A DNA stretch of 64,000 bases from Bretschneidera sinensis (lineage: Eukaryota > Streptophyta > Magnoliopsida > Brassicales > Akaniaceae), in the NCBI GenBank assembly GCA_023935145.1, contig CM043702.1:101442588-101506587 (forward strand), read 5' to 3'. A program made the translations under genes and the position numbers. Shown here piece after piece: positions 10,180-21,210 of the stretch. Below the pieces are notes generated by a model. It was not told the origin of the DNA. It did not search any database and worked only from the letters and a program-made list of their open reading frames with translations. The first letter of the stretch is position 1. Each line of letters begins with the position of its first letter.

Positions 10180-12100
10180 TGTAATGACCCATCTTGGGTT
10201 GGCCACCCTCGAGATGATATCATCACATTTTGAAATCCCAGCACGACACATATATGCAACAATCTAAAAACATCAACTGAAATTATCTACATACATAAAT
10301 CCTTAACCCTCAACGAGGAAGTTATATTATTAAGATTCCAACTGAAACATTATATACATCATATTATGCATGAATAATTACATATATATATATATTTCCA
10401 TTAGTCTAAGGATGTGGACCACGTGACTTATAGATAATGACTCAGTCTGAATATTAGCTCACCAATCCATCTGTTCTGCCCGCTTCTTGAAATTATTTAA
10501 CAAGGATGAGTGAGCTTCACAAGCTCAGTGAATTAAATTTACTAGAAGTACTCGATTATATACTTCTAGTCACATCTTATAATTCAATCTAATCTTTCAA
10601 TATTCATTCATCTATTTTCTCATATAATTCAATAACAACATTTTATTATTATTACTCATATAATAATTCCAACCATTATACGATCTCTTCTTAAATTAAT
10701 CATCAACATATCAATTTTTTTTCTCATGTATTTAATAATCTTGAGATTATCAATTTAACATCATTATTTACCTTATTATGAGGTTCATAGCATATAAACA
10801 ATCAATCAAATCAATTGTTGTCATATCATATTATCATATTTCTTTCTCATCATATTTGTCTTTCTGTGAGACTAATTTGTCTATCAATAAATTCACAATA
10901 AAAAATGATACTTTAGCATCTCAAGTAATAATAATCAATATTTAAAAAAATGCGATGAATGAATTTAAATTATCAAATCATTTCATATTATCATTTGGGA
11001 ATGTCTTTCCACTTGTCGACATGTTTCAGCTTAGACCGGGGCGGCTGCCTTCCCAGTTCTTTTTATTTTCATTTAGACTAACTTCCTTCTTGGTTCTTTT
11101 ATTTTCATTTAGACTTGCTACCTTCCCTGTTCTTTTATTTTCATTTAGACGTGGCGGCCTTTCCGGTTCTTTTATTTTCATTTAGACCGGCTGCCTTCCC
11201 GGTTCTTTTATTTTCACTTAGATCGGCTGACTTCCCGATTCTTTTATTTTCATTTTAACCGGTTGCCTTCCTGGTTCTTTTATTCTCATTTAGACTGACT
11301 GTCTTCCCGGTTCTTTTTATTTCATGCATATGAACAATAATATGAAATATGCATATGAGCAATAATATAAAAACAAGCATACATTCAAGCATTCAATTTA
11401 GCTATCCAGCTCTTTCTCAAAATTATTATTTTTATCATATTCATTAAATTACTCCTCATATATCATATCAAATTATCAATCATAGCTTGTCATGAATTTA
11501 ATTTATCCTTTAATTATATATATTTTATCAACTCATTATTTCAATAATATTACTTCTCATATAATAAATTTTTTAACCTATTAATTATTTATATAATATC
11601 AATCAACCAACTTTATATCATCAAATCATAGTTCAATAATTAATTAAAATATAATCACTTTATATTTTATATTTATCTGATTACTAAAAGTAAATCTAAC
11701 TCACCACGTAGCACTTAAAGCTACCCGTGAATCACCTCTTTGCCTTTCCTACTCTTTTCAGCAATTTCACTCGATTTTTTATCATCAACACCTGACATAA
11801 TATTTATATCAAAATTTCTAAGTTATTCTTCAATTCTTCCATAATTCAGACCCTTTAAATTCTGGGTGATTTCATGTATGTATAATTTCAAAAAATAAAA
11901 TTCACATTATTACCTTTTGTTTTTCTTAAAGCTTCCCTCGAATCTCTTTAAAATTCTCCATAAAATTCTTCAAAATTTTAATCTTTCAACCTTTCTTTCA
12001 GTCTCTAGGTGTTTAAAGAATGAGAGTAATTTGAATTGAAGAAAGAAAGAAAGCAAACAGGATTCCATTTGAGCTAAGACTTCAACTTTTGCATGTTCTA
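10180..12100 (-). repeat. 5' LTR of Tekay-1 (LTR-A), outer end truncated
   Basis: It starts TGTAATGACCC on the plus strand, which is the LTR 3' end for this minus-strand element, and matches 35662 onward, 44175 onward and the reverse complement of 30561. It contains a ~36-bp tandem array at about 11030-11325. The conserved CACCTGACATAATATTTATAT block at about 11790 and the GTGTTTAAAGAA block at about 12010 match LTR-C and LTR-D. The family's outer terminus (GGGTATTACA) is missing. Similarity fades after about 12040, and Copia-Z LTR sequence begins at about 12187. Confidence 0.85.
11030..11325. repeat. 36-bp tandem array inside LTR-A
   Basis: About eight units of 36 bp (unit starts at 11186, 11222, 11258 and 11294, for example), each with GGCTGCCTTCCCGGTTCTTT and ATTTTCATTTAGA. 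Units differ by a few substitutions. The same unit, in reverse complement and expanded, forms the array in solo LTR-B. Confidence 0.9.
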
Positions 12101-12186
12101 ATCTCAGTACTCAAGTGACTTTCATTTGCTAGAAGTGTTTGGTTTATTCCTTTACCTTAGCTAGATACTTTACCATTTGCGTGATA

Positions 12187-13305
12187 GTATTGTACCTTAC
12201 AAGCCAATAGCATTTTATGTTACAAGCATGTTATTTGTAAATTGATCTTATTCATTTATTGATGATAAATATTTATATTAATCAATGGTATTTATCTTAT
12301 TTATAATGTTCATTACAAATCACTGTATATACATTACATGATAAATCTTATAGAATAAGAACAATGAAAATAAGCACCATAATGAGATCATGCTAGTGAG
12401 ATCTATTTCGTTCAGCTTTATTCTTAATTGTTCTTAATTATAAGATCAATAAGAAAGGCATAAGTGAATCCAATTAGATTAATACATACTATATTTCCTC
12501 AAGGAGTTGAGGGAGAATGATCTCACATTTAGTAGTGCTTCAAACACTAAAGCAAGTTATGTAGAGGCTTATTAGAGAATAGGAACATCAAGCTGACTTG
12601 ACTAAGAAATTTCTAATGGACATTTTATTGGCTGTCAATTGTATAAGTGATCCTTAGACCTCATGCACGATGGATACCATACGTGTAGGTCATCATGCTT
12701 TGATGCAACTTAAAAGTGATTCAAAACACGGGTCACAAGAGTGGAGTAATAGAGAATGAGCATTTATGCATTGAGATATAGGAGTGTGAAATAGAGGATC
12801 CATCACTCTCAGTAAAAGAGACAGAACGTCTTATATGATCCGATTAAGTCATAGCTTGGAAATTCCTTGGCCAAGATGGGGTGGAAATTAGAAAATAGTT
12901 TATAATTTCACCACTTAAGTTATGGACTTGAGATTTAGATAAATATGATTTAATAATTAAGGCTTAAGAGTAAGTCTATACATTTGGTTTAATCAGAGAC
13001 ATTGCATGATGAAAATATTGAATTGTATGGTAACTGACATTGAAAAGGTTCACATTAATTTATATTCTCTAGGCAATCATAAAATACTATTAGGTGTCAA
13101 TCATGACTTGTAAAAGCCATTAAGAATTAATTATAATTAATTCTTATTTAAAGGGATAATTAAAAGGAGCTTTAAGTCGAATCAGAATTAAAAGGAGTTT
13201 TAATTCGAATTAGAATTAAAAAGAGTTTCAATTAATTAAATAGGATGAAATTATTATGTAAAAGTTATCACCTACTACCATTACAATATTATATCTAAGG
13301 GGTCA
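12187..13305 (+). repeat. 5' LTR (partial) of Copia-Z
   Basis: Aligns along its length with the Copia-Z 3' LTR at 31485-32570 (GTACCTTACAAGCCAATAGC versus GTACCCTACAAGCCAATAAC, then ATTGATCTTATTCATTTATTGA in both). The match stops at about 13305, so about 500 bp of U5 are missing. The left edge is uncertain by about 5 bases. Confidence 0.75.
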
Positions 13306-13524
13306 TATATGTCCATCTTTGTCACAATGTAAGCACTGTTCCTTATTCTTCTTGTCTTGCGACAAAATAGCCTTGTTGACACCACCATTTGTTTTAAATG
13401 GTTCCTTATTCTTCTTTAAGATATTATTGTTCTTGGGCTTAGAAGACAAATTCCCCATCCATAAGCATAATGGAAGTCTTAACCTTTCTTGATTATAGCT
13501 TCTATAGTCTTCAACATATAACAA
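13303..13524 (-). pseudogene. Copia gag fragment, zinc-knuckle end, in opposite orientation
   Basis: The minus strand encodes a lysine/asparagine-rich tail followed by C-L-H-C-D-K-D-G-H, the first three ligands of a CX2CX4HX4C gag knuckle; the last cysteine is cut off by the adjoining LTR. A knuckle of this kind belongs to a Copia gag. It abuts the truncated Copia-Z 5' LTR but points the wrong way for that element, which suggests an inversion or an unrelated fragment. Confidence 0.55.
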
Positions 13525-13685
13525 GTTCTATAAGCGTAGCTTCAATCCTTCATGTTATAGTTTACGATATACTGCGATAATGAGTTTGGAAGGGATTAAA
13601 GAATTAAGTCACTACTTAACTCTGCATCTATACTAAAATGAGCCACTATAGCTAGTCGATATAGTTGATCATCTTTAATCTATGC

Positions 13686-15040
13686 TGATGAGTGCTAAAT
13701 ATTACATGTTTTAGCCCCTTAGTTTACATTTGTTGAGTTCTTAATTATGTTATTTTGTGCTATTTTATCTATTTTCTATGTTTTTTTGTGTTTTTATAGG
13801 TTTTGGAATAAAATGAAGCAATGTGTAAACTTCAGGGCTTAAAGAGCAAAAGCTGAGGATGCCTAGTGCGATCGAGCGCATAGGTCGTGCGATCGATTGC
13901 ACCTGCGATCGTGTGCACACGGCATGAGATCAATCGCACCTGCACTCGAGCGCACCATACTTGCGATCGATCACAAGTGACTTGCACATCCCACATTGGA
14001 AAGGAAACTTTTGATACTTCATATATATTGCAGCGCACTGTGATACGTTCGAGCGCAACAAGGCTGCGATCGATCGAAGTTGACTCGCACATCCCACATC
14101 GGATAGGAAGCACTTACAGCGCACCAGACGCATTGCATCGCACCATGCTGCGATCAATCGCACCAGACTTGCGATCGATCGCAAAGAGGCAGTATCCCAC
14201 ATCGAATTTACAACTCATTTTACTCCGAGAATTTCCTTATATAAACACTATCCCACCTCATTATTCAGTGTGGAGTCTGGTGGATTTCTACTAGCATTCT
14301 AGTAGATCTCCTAAGGGCTTTTGCCACCACCAGGGGAAGTGCTGCCTAACAGTGTGTGGAATTTCTCCCAATGTACAGTCAGTTTTAATTCTTTTCATGT
14401 TTTTAATGCTTAGCACTTTTTATTGTGAAATTTAGTTTCATGATAATGGGTGGCTAAAATCTTTAGCTAAGGTTGAAGATGAAGCCTCGCCATTGTTTAG
14501 CATTATATTTTCAGATATGTTCATACAATTCTGATATGTTTAGTTTAAATGTTCTATTTCAATTGTTTGAGTAAATTCTTACGATTGATAGTTTTTAATT
14601 GTTCTGTTGGATATTATGCGTGTTTCATCCGATGGATACATCGAATCCTTTTCGATTAAATTAGATTTCCTTTGTGATTTGTTAAAAGCGAATACATTGG
14701 ATGCTTTGGTTTAATTGGGATATTCGTTGTTTTTTGTTGGATTCATGGAATGTTAGATAGATTATTTTTTATATAGAACATGAAGATATATGCTTTACTT
14801 TGGTTGGGTGGATTCTGAAACCTTAGTGTTTTCATCATTAGTTATTAAATCAATTTATTTAGTTTAGTTTATATTTGTTTTGCAAAAATATAATTCACAA
14901 TTCGGAACTAGGTTAAAATAAGGTTAGTTTAGATAAAAAGCTATTTTCACAACGCATTCCCTGTGGATTTGACCTCGCACTTGCACAACACTATATTGCA
15001 AACGATTCGTGTGCTTGCGAGTAATTTAAAACTCACAACA
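13686..15040 (+). repeat. 5' LTR of Ath-X
   Basis: 1355 bp, TGATGAGTGCTAAAT... to ...AACTCACAACA. Both ends match the Ath-Y 3' LTR (41323-42594), but the centre differs: Ath-X has a long block of GCGATCGATCGC-like palindromes (13868-14185) and three copies of a CATCCCACATCGGA-type motif. In the same place Ath-Y has another segment with only one or two of these motifs. Confidence 0.88.
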
Positions 15041-15045
15041 AGTTT

Positions 15046-15064
15046 TTGGAGCCGTTGCCGGGGA
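15046..15064 (+). other. Primer-binding site of Ath-X
   Basis: TTGGAGCCGTTGCCGGGGA, five bases after the LTR end. It differs by one base from TTGGCGCCGTTGCCGGGGA, complementary to the 3' end of tRNA-Asp, the usual primer of Athila/Tat elements. The intact form is present at 21224-21242 in the nested gypsy. Confidence 0.82.
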
Positions 15065-15208
15065 ATATTTTTATTTGTGAAATTTTTGTCTAAATTGATT
15101 TTAATTTTCTCCTAGTTTAGTTAGCATTTTTGTTTTATTTTTCTTTCTGTTTTATTTTATTTTGCTGCTTCTGCTAGCTAGTTTGTTTTACTGTTTTCTG
15201 TTTGGTGT

Positions 15209-17299
15209 ATGCTTGGTCGGAGATCTCTGAATTTAGAATTAACACCTTTAGATCCCGATCTAGAAAGAACTCTTAGGAGACAAAAGAAGTCACTTGCTGA
15301 ACAAGAGACAATTAAGATGGGAGAAAACTTGAGGAACCAAGAGCAACCTGGAGCGTGGAACGTGGACTCCACCACGTCCCTGAGAGATTTGTTCGTACCA
15401 GTTGCGACTAACTCATCTTCCTGCATCGTGTTGCCACCCACCAATGCTACCCATTTTGATTTAAAGCCACATGTCATCCAACTCCTACCCTCATTTCATG
15501 GCTTAGATCTTGAAAATCCTTACAGCCATGTAAAGAAGTTCAAAGATATTTGTGCCACATTCAAGTTCCAAAACTTCTCTGAGGAGTCAGTCCATCTTAG
15601 ACTTTTCCCTTTTTCTCTTCATGATAGAGCTAGGGCATGGTTGGATTCCAACACATCCGGGTCAATTACATCTTGGGAAAATCTGCTGAGTAAATTCTAT
15701 AATAAATTTTTCCCAATGTCTAGAGTGAATAAGTACCGAAAGGAGATTAGTTCTTTCACTCAGGAGGAGGATGAGAAGTTTTTTGAGAGTTGGGAGCGTT
15801 TTAAAGAGTTACTGATTAGATGCCCTCCACATGGATATGAGAAGTGGAGACTTGTTCAGTTCTTCTACCAAGGGTTGACTCAACCCAACCGTAGCATGAT
15901 CGAGTCTATGAATGGGGGGGCATTCTTAAGTCTGACAGGGGATGAAGCATACAAGGCATTGGACAAGTTGTCCGACAACTCGCAGCAATGGGATTTTTCA
16001 AGTTGTCGGGACAAGTCCATTCGTGCTCCTAAGAAAGGAGGCATCTATGAGATTAAGGAGGAGACTGATTTGAAGATAAAGATAGATGCTCTCACCAAGA
16101 AAATTGACGCTCTCACTATGGGCAAGTCCATCAATGCTGTCAATATAATTACTGATGATTGTTGTTCCATCTGTGCTAGTCCTATGCATTTAGCACAGAA
16201 TTTTCCATCTATGCTGGCTTTTGCCGAGTGTCCCACAGAACATGTAAACGCTTTCAATGACTATAGGAGGCAATCAGGTGGATCCTACTCTGAGACTTAC
16301 AATCCAGGGTGGCGGAACCACCATAATTTTTCATGGAAGCAGAACCAATTGCTTAATCAGGGAGGAGCCCCTCATCATGCTCACAATCAATACCCTCCTG
16401 GATTGCCTCCACCAATTCAAAGTCATGGTCGCTCAGTCCATCCAGCACCAGCATCTACTTACCATACTCCCACTCAAGCGCCAATGCCGGTTTCACAGTC
16501 ATTGGAGGACACCTTCAAGGAGTTCATGAAGATGACTGGCCAATCCATCAGCGAAGTGAGGAGTGCGACAATAGTAAACACCCAAGCGATTGCCAATCTA
16601 GAGAGTCAAATGGGGCGAATCGCAAGTCACTTGGGTGAAAGGGAAAAGGGAAAGTTCCCCAGTCAGCCCGTGACCAACCCGAAGAGACAATTTGTGATTG
16701 GAAATTCATCAACTTCTACACACGGGGAGGAACAAGTACAATCGATTGTCACATTAAGATCTGGGAGACAAGTGGACAATCGAGTAAAAGAGAGCCCTAC
16801 TATACAGCAAGGGCAAGAAAGTGGCAACAAGGAGAAGAGAGATGCTGAGCCATTTACAGCCACTCCTACTGTGAATGACCCTCCTAGGTCGTTTATACCT
16901 CAAGAACCTTACCCTAAGAGATTACAAGCGCCCAAGAAAGGAGGGAAGTTTGAAGAAATTCTTGAGGTGTTCAAGCGAGTCCAAATCAATATTCCACTTT
17001 TGGACGCCATCGAGCAAGTGCCATCATATGCCAAGTTCTTAAAGGACTTGATCACTATCAAGAGGAGGACGAATGTCCCAAAAAAGGCATTTTTGACTGA
17101 GCAGGTTAGCTCAATCCTTCAGTGCAAGTTGCCAATCAAGTATACGGACCCAAGGTGTCCTACCATCTCTTGCATGATAGAAGTCAACCAGATTGAGAGG
17201 GTTCTATTGGATTTAGGAGCCAGTGTGAATCTTCTACCCTATTCAGTCTATTTGCAGTTGGGGTTAGGAGAATTGAAGCCCACATCGACAACACTTTAA
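15209..17299 (+). CDS. Ath-X gag-protease polyprotein (open to the protease)
   Basis: 696 codons open. Residues ~75-260 are the retrotransposon gag domain (FDLKPHVIQLLPSFHGL ... FPFSLHDRARAWLD ... YNKFFPMSRVNKYRKEI). Residues ~310-335 hold a degenerate knuckle (CCSICASPMHLAQNF; last cysteine lost). Residues ~395-440 are proline- and histidine-rich. The retropepsin starts at about residue 650, with the active site D-L-G-A-S in LLDLGASVNLLPYSVY. The D-L-G variant is also found in the nested gypsy at 23235-23250 and so belongs to this lineage rather than being decay. The frame ends at TAA 17297-17299 inside the protease. Confidence 0.88.
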   Translation: MLGRRSLNLELTPLDPDLERTLRRQKKSLAEQETIKMGENLRNQEQPGAWNVDSTTSLRDLFVPVATNSSSCIVLPPTNATHFDLKPHVIQLLPSFHGLDLENPYSHVKKFKDICATFKFQNFSEESVHLRLFPFSLHDRARAWLDSNTSGSITSWENLLSKFYNKFFPMSRVNKYRKEISSFTQEEDEKFFESWERFKELLIRCPPHGYEKWRLVQFFYQGLTQPNRSMIESMNGGAFLSLTGDEAYKALDKLSDNSQQWDFSSCRDKSIRAPKKGGIYEIKEETDLKIKIDALTKKIDALTMGKSINAVNIITDDCCSICASPMHLAQNFPSMLAFAECPTEHVNAFNDYRRQSGGSYSETYNPGWRNHHNFSWKQNQLLNQGGAPHHAHNQYPPGLPPPIQSHGRSVHPAPASTYHTPTQAPMPVSQSLEDTFKEFMKMTGQSISEVRSATIVNTQAIANLESQMGRIASHLGEREKGKFPSQPVTNPKRQFVIGNSSTSTHGEEQVQSIVTLRSGRQVDNRVKESPTIQQGQESGNKEKRDAEPFTATPTVNDPPRSFIPQEPYPKRLQAPKKGGKFEEILEVFKRVQINIPLLDAIEQVPSYAKFLKDLITIKRRTNVPKKAFLTEQVSSILQCKLPIKYTDPRCPTISCMIEVNQIERVLLDLGASVNLLPYSVYLQLGLGELKPTSTTL

Positions 17300-18202
17300 T
17301 TGGCCGACAGGTCAGTGAAAATACCACGGGGAGTAGTTGAGGATGTTTTGATAAAGGTAGATTAGTTTTATTTCCCCATGGATTTTATTGTGCTAGATAC
17401 AGAGCCGGTCCAGAATATAGGGATTCAGATACTGGTGATTCTAGGGCGACCATTTTGAGCCACAACTAACGCCCTAATCAATTGTAGGATAGGGGTGATG
17501 AAGATTTCCTTCGGAAATATGACAGTGGAGTTGAATATTTTTTATATCACTAAGCAACCACTGGAATTTACTGAAGTGAGAAATATATGCTTAATAAAGG
17601 AAATTATTGAAGATACGGTGGATGAATCAAGCATGGAGGACCCCTTTGAGGCATGCTTTGCTCAGTTTGGAGAGGATCTGGATTTGGATAAGTTACATGA
17701 GCAAGCAAATGCCATTTTAGAGTCTGCTCCTACGGAGAGTAGTGAAAAGGAAGAGACTGAAGAACTTGAGCCTCTTAAGAAGGAACTTAAACCCTTACCG
17801 GACAATCTTCAGTATAAGTTCCTAGGTCCAGCAAAGTCTTTGCCTATGATTATAGCTTCAGATTTGGTTGAGACTCAAGAGGAGAAATTATTAGATGTGT
17901 TGAGAGAACACAAGGAAGCTATAGGTTGGACCATTGAGGATATTAAAGGAATCAGCCCCTCGTTGGTAATGCACAAGGTACATTTGGAGGAGAATACCAA
18001 GCCATCGAGGGAGCCACAAAGAAGGCTCAACCCAGCTATGCAAGAGGTTGTGAGGACAGAAGTTATTAAGCTGTTAGATGCAGGGATCATTTATCCCATC
18101 TCTGATAGCAAGTGGGTGAGCCTGATTCATGTCGTGCCCAAGCGAGTTGGATTAACAGTAGTAAAGAATAAGGACGACGAGTTGGTGCCAACTCGTGTTT
18201 AG
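17300..18202 (+). pseudogene. Ath-X end of protease and linker to RT
   Basis: 17300-17494 continues the protease (LADRSVK, then the ILGRPF-type segment at about 17445) with stops at 17364 and 17456. 17495-18202 is open and encodes the acidic linker and the start of RT: PLPDNLQYKFLG, then the EAIGWTIEDIKGISP segment and KLLDAGIIYPISDSKWVS. It is closed by TAG at 18200-18202, one codon-length step before the RT core frame. Confidence 0.82.
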
Positions 18203-19229
18203 TCAGGGTGGAGAGTGCGTATAGACTACCGTAAACTGAACACTGCCACAAGGAAGGATCATTTTCCACTCCCATTTATTGATCAGATGGTGGAGCGTTT
18301 GGCTGGGCACGAGTATTATTGCTTTTTGGATGGTTATTCTAGATATAACCAGGTCCCCGTGGACCCCGAAGATCAGGAGAAGACAACATTTACCTGTCCT
18401 TTTGGGACATTCGCCTACCGTCGCATGCCCTTTAGGTTATGCAATGCACCTGCTACTTTTCAGCGGTGCATGGTAAGCATATTCTCTGACATGGTGGAGT
18501 GTTCTTTAGAGATTTTCATGGATGACTTCTCCGTCTTCGGTTCATCATTTGAGGAGTGTCTACACCATCTCACTTTGGTTTTAGTGCTGTGCAAGGAGAA
18601 GAACCTAGTGCTTAATTGGGAGAAGTGCCATTTTATGGTCAAGCAAGGTATTGTACTTGGGCATGTCATATTTCATCGAGGGATTGAGGTCGACAAAGTG
18701 AAGATGGACCTAATTTCCAACCTTCCACCCCCACGTACAGTGAAGGAGGTTCGATCTTTCCTGGGCCATGCAGGATTCTACAGGTGATTTATCCAGAATT
18801 TCAGCAAGATCACCCGGCCCTTGTGCAAGTTATTAATGAAGGATACCCCATTTGTATTTGATGAAGCTTGTAAGAAAGAATTTGGGGATCTGAAGAAGAT
18901 TCTGACGTCCACACCCATTATTCAGCCACCCAACTGGGGTGTGCCTTTTAAAATTATGTGTGACGCATCAGACTATGCTGTTGGAGCTGTTTTGGGGCAG
19001 TGTGTTGACAAACTTCCCCATGTTATCTATTACGCAAGTTGAACTCTAAACAACACACAACTCAATTACTCTACCACTGATAAGGAGTTGCCAGCAGTTG
19101 TTTTTGCATTAGACAAGTTCAGATCCTACTTGTTAGGATCTAAAGTCATTATCTACTCAGACCATGCAGCATTGAAGTATCTCTTCTCTAAAAAAGATGC
19201 TAAATCTCGTCTTATCCGATGGATCTTGC
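18203..19229 (+). pseudogene. Ath-X reverse transcriptase and RNase H (5' part)
   Basis: 18215-18787 encodes the RT core from IDYRKLNTATRKDHFPLPF to FLGHAGFYR, with the active-site box FMDD at 18515-18526. A TGA at 18785-18787 replaces an arginine codon (CGA) before FIQNFSKI. RNase H begins at about 18940 (IMCDASDYAVGAVLGQ) and continues, past a TGA at 19040-19042, to [11 protein letters not shown] and LIRWILL at 19229. There the nested gypsy begins. The same TGA after FYR is found in Ath-Y (38026-38028). Confidence 0.87.
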
Positions 19230-19855
19230 TGATGAGAGTCATAAAATGCATCTAAACAATACTTAATTGTTAACACTTTAGGGTTAATCTCGGTCGTAAT
19301 CGCACTTTTACATGTTGATAACTCTAAAGTGTTATTCATAAATCATTGACTTAATTCGATGCATTTTCAGGTGCGTTGAGTACAAAAGATATGATAAAGC
19401 GATCCATGTTTAAAGCGCCAAAAGATCTTGGGTGTCGGTGCTCATTTTTGTCTAAGGTTTAGACATTTCCAAAAATGATTTAAAAATGATTAAAAGTCTA
19501 AACCAAGGTTGGAGCAATAAATTAAATTGAGTTAAAAGACTTCACACAAGTGTGTGCATCACTTTGGAACAATTTAAGGGTAGGCACACTAGTGTGTGCA
19601 CTTCTGCATACAAGCTGAAGGAGTTTCACTAAATTGCCAGAATTTCCCGTACAGATCAATCATCTTTGCAGATTAAACTGTATTGATGTAGGAAGAACCA
19701 GGAGATGATCCATATATTCTTAGAAAGATCCGGAAGTCTGTTTTCTGGAGAATTTTACGGTTCGGAAAAATGATTTTTCTAGTGAAAGTTATGGCAGTTT
19801 TAGCGGAAACAGTTCAGGCCTCCAGAACAAAGCCCAGCGCCTCACCTCTCACTGT

Positions 19856-19975
19856 CCAGCGCCCCAGCGCCCAGGAAAACAAGAGTGAGCACCTAGGCGC
19901 CCATGAACCAGCGCCCCAGTGCCCAGGCAAACAAGAGTGAGCACCTAGGTGCCCATGAACCAGCGCTGCGCCCCT
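19856..19975. repeat. 52-bp tandem repeat in the mosaic LTR
   Basis: Unit starts at 19856, 19908 and (partial) 19960; each has CCAGCGCCCCAG, then ACAAGAGTGAGCACCTAGG and CCCATGAA. Two full copies and the start of a third. Confidence 0.88.
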
Positions 19976-20035
19976 CGGCCATCAGCGCCACGCCCCTCGC
20001 CAACTAACGCTGCACCTTTACTTTCCAGTGCCCAG

Positions 20036-20215
20036 GCGCACACGCTGCTGGACCCACCTTCACGTTCCAGCCTTCACTTTCCAGTGCCCAGGGGCACGCT
20101 CAGACAAAGCCAGCAGCGCACACGTGCTACTGGACCCACCTTCACGTTCCAGCCTTCACTTTCCAGTGCTCAGGCGCATGCTCAGACAAAGCCAGCAGTG
20201 CGCACATGCTTCTGG
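20036..20215. repeat. 82-bp tandem repeat in the mosaic LTR
   Basis: The block GACCCACCTTCACGTTCCAG starts at 20051 and again at 20133. The rest of the unit (TTCACTTTCCAGTGC, then CTCAGACAAAGCCAGCAG) repeats in step. Two copies with a few substitutions. Confidence 0.85.
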
Positions 20216-21210
20216 ACTCCAATTCAGACTCAAATTAAGGTTGTGCAAAGACAGCTCTCCCTCGTGGGCTATAAATATATGCTTAAGGTTTGCAGCCGGG
20301 GAACGAGCTCGAAGAGAAAAAAAGACAGTTTTTTAGTAGATACAAATTAGAGAAGTTTTTAGCATTCTGTTTAAGTTTTCGTTAGTTGGAAATCAAGGAG
20401 AAAACATCCACATTGTTCTTCTACCTTGAGCTCCATGGCCAAGAAATCAAGGGGAGAACATCTATATTGTTTTTCCACCTTGAGTTTCATGGCTAACTAA
20501 TCATCAAACAAGGGAAAGGGATGAATCGTTAGGGTTTTATTGTTCCTTATTTCCTGTTTTTGATTCATTTGTATGGACTTATTGTTAAAACTTTGTCTAT
20601 GATTTACTCTTTGATTAATTAAGAAGGATTTGAGTTCATGTGATAGCTGTATTCTATATTTTCTTCTTTTAGTTTCTCTCAATCCAATGATTGCATCCTT
20701 CTACTCCACATAAGTCTAGTCAAGCTCTTCTTATGTCAAGTTGTTTGGATGTAATTGATTTCGGTATATTTATCTTATAGATCGGCCATTACTGTGATAT
20801 CATTATTGCAATATATTGTCATTTCTTGCTAATCTATAAGATAAATCATGTGTGCTTGAATTGAAATCAAAGAGTAATTTGTAGCAATTATATTAGAGAT
20901 ATAAATGTGCTTGATTGAATACTTTCCGATTTCCTGTTTAGGATGTGAAACTTGTAATCGAGATAAAAATTTGAATCAAGAGTGGAAATAGGGAACGAAC
21001 CTAAGGAGGATTCCCGGAACCTTGTTATTTTTTATTTATATTCTTCGTTATATTCGCACAATTCTTTTACACAATATTGCATTATCAAAACTCATATTCT
21101 CTCATCTAATCATTATCGTTAGTGTTAAAGTTTACACCTTCTTTCGTAATTAACTTGTTTCCCTGTGGAATCGACACCCCAAAACTATACTACAATAACC
21201 GCATTATGTT

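Noticed and set aside
13887..14294. 135-codon ORF with RSIAP.../HRTC repeats
   Set aside because: It is the translation of the palindrome cluster in the Ath-X LTR; ORFs appear on both strands across it, which is typical of repeats.
19949..20350. Proline/serine-rich ORFs resembling an extensin-like peptide
   Set aside because: Two overlapping frames are open over the same 52- and 82-bp GC-rich repeats inside the mosaic LTR, so openness reflects base composition.
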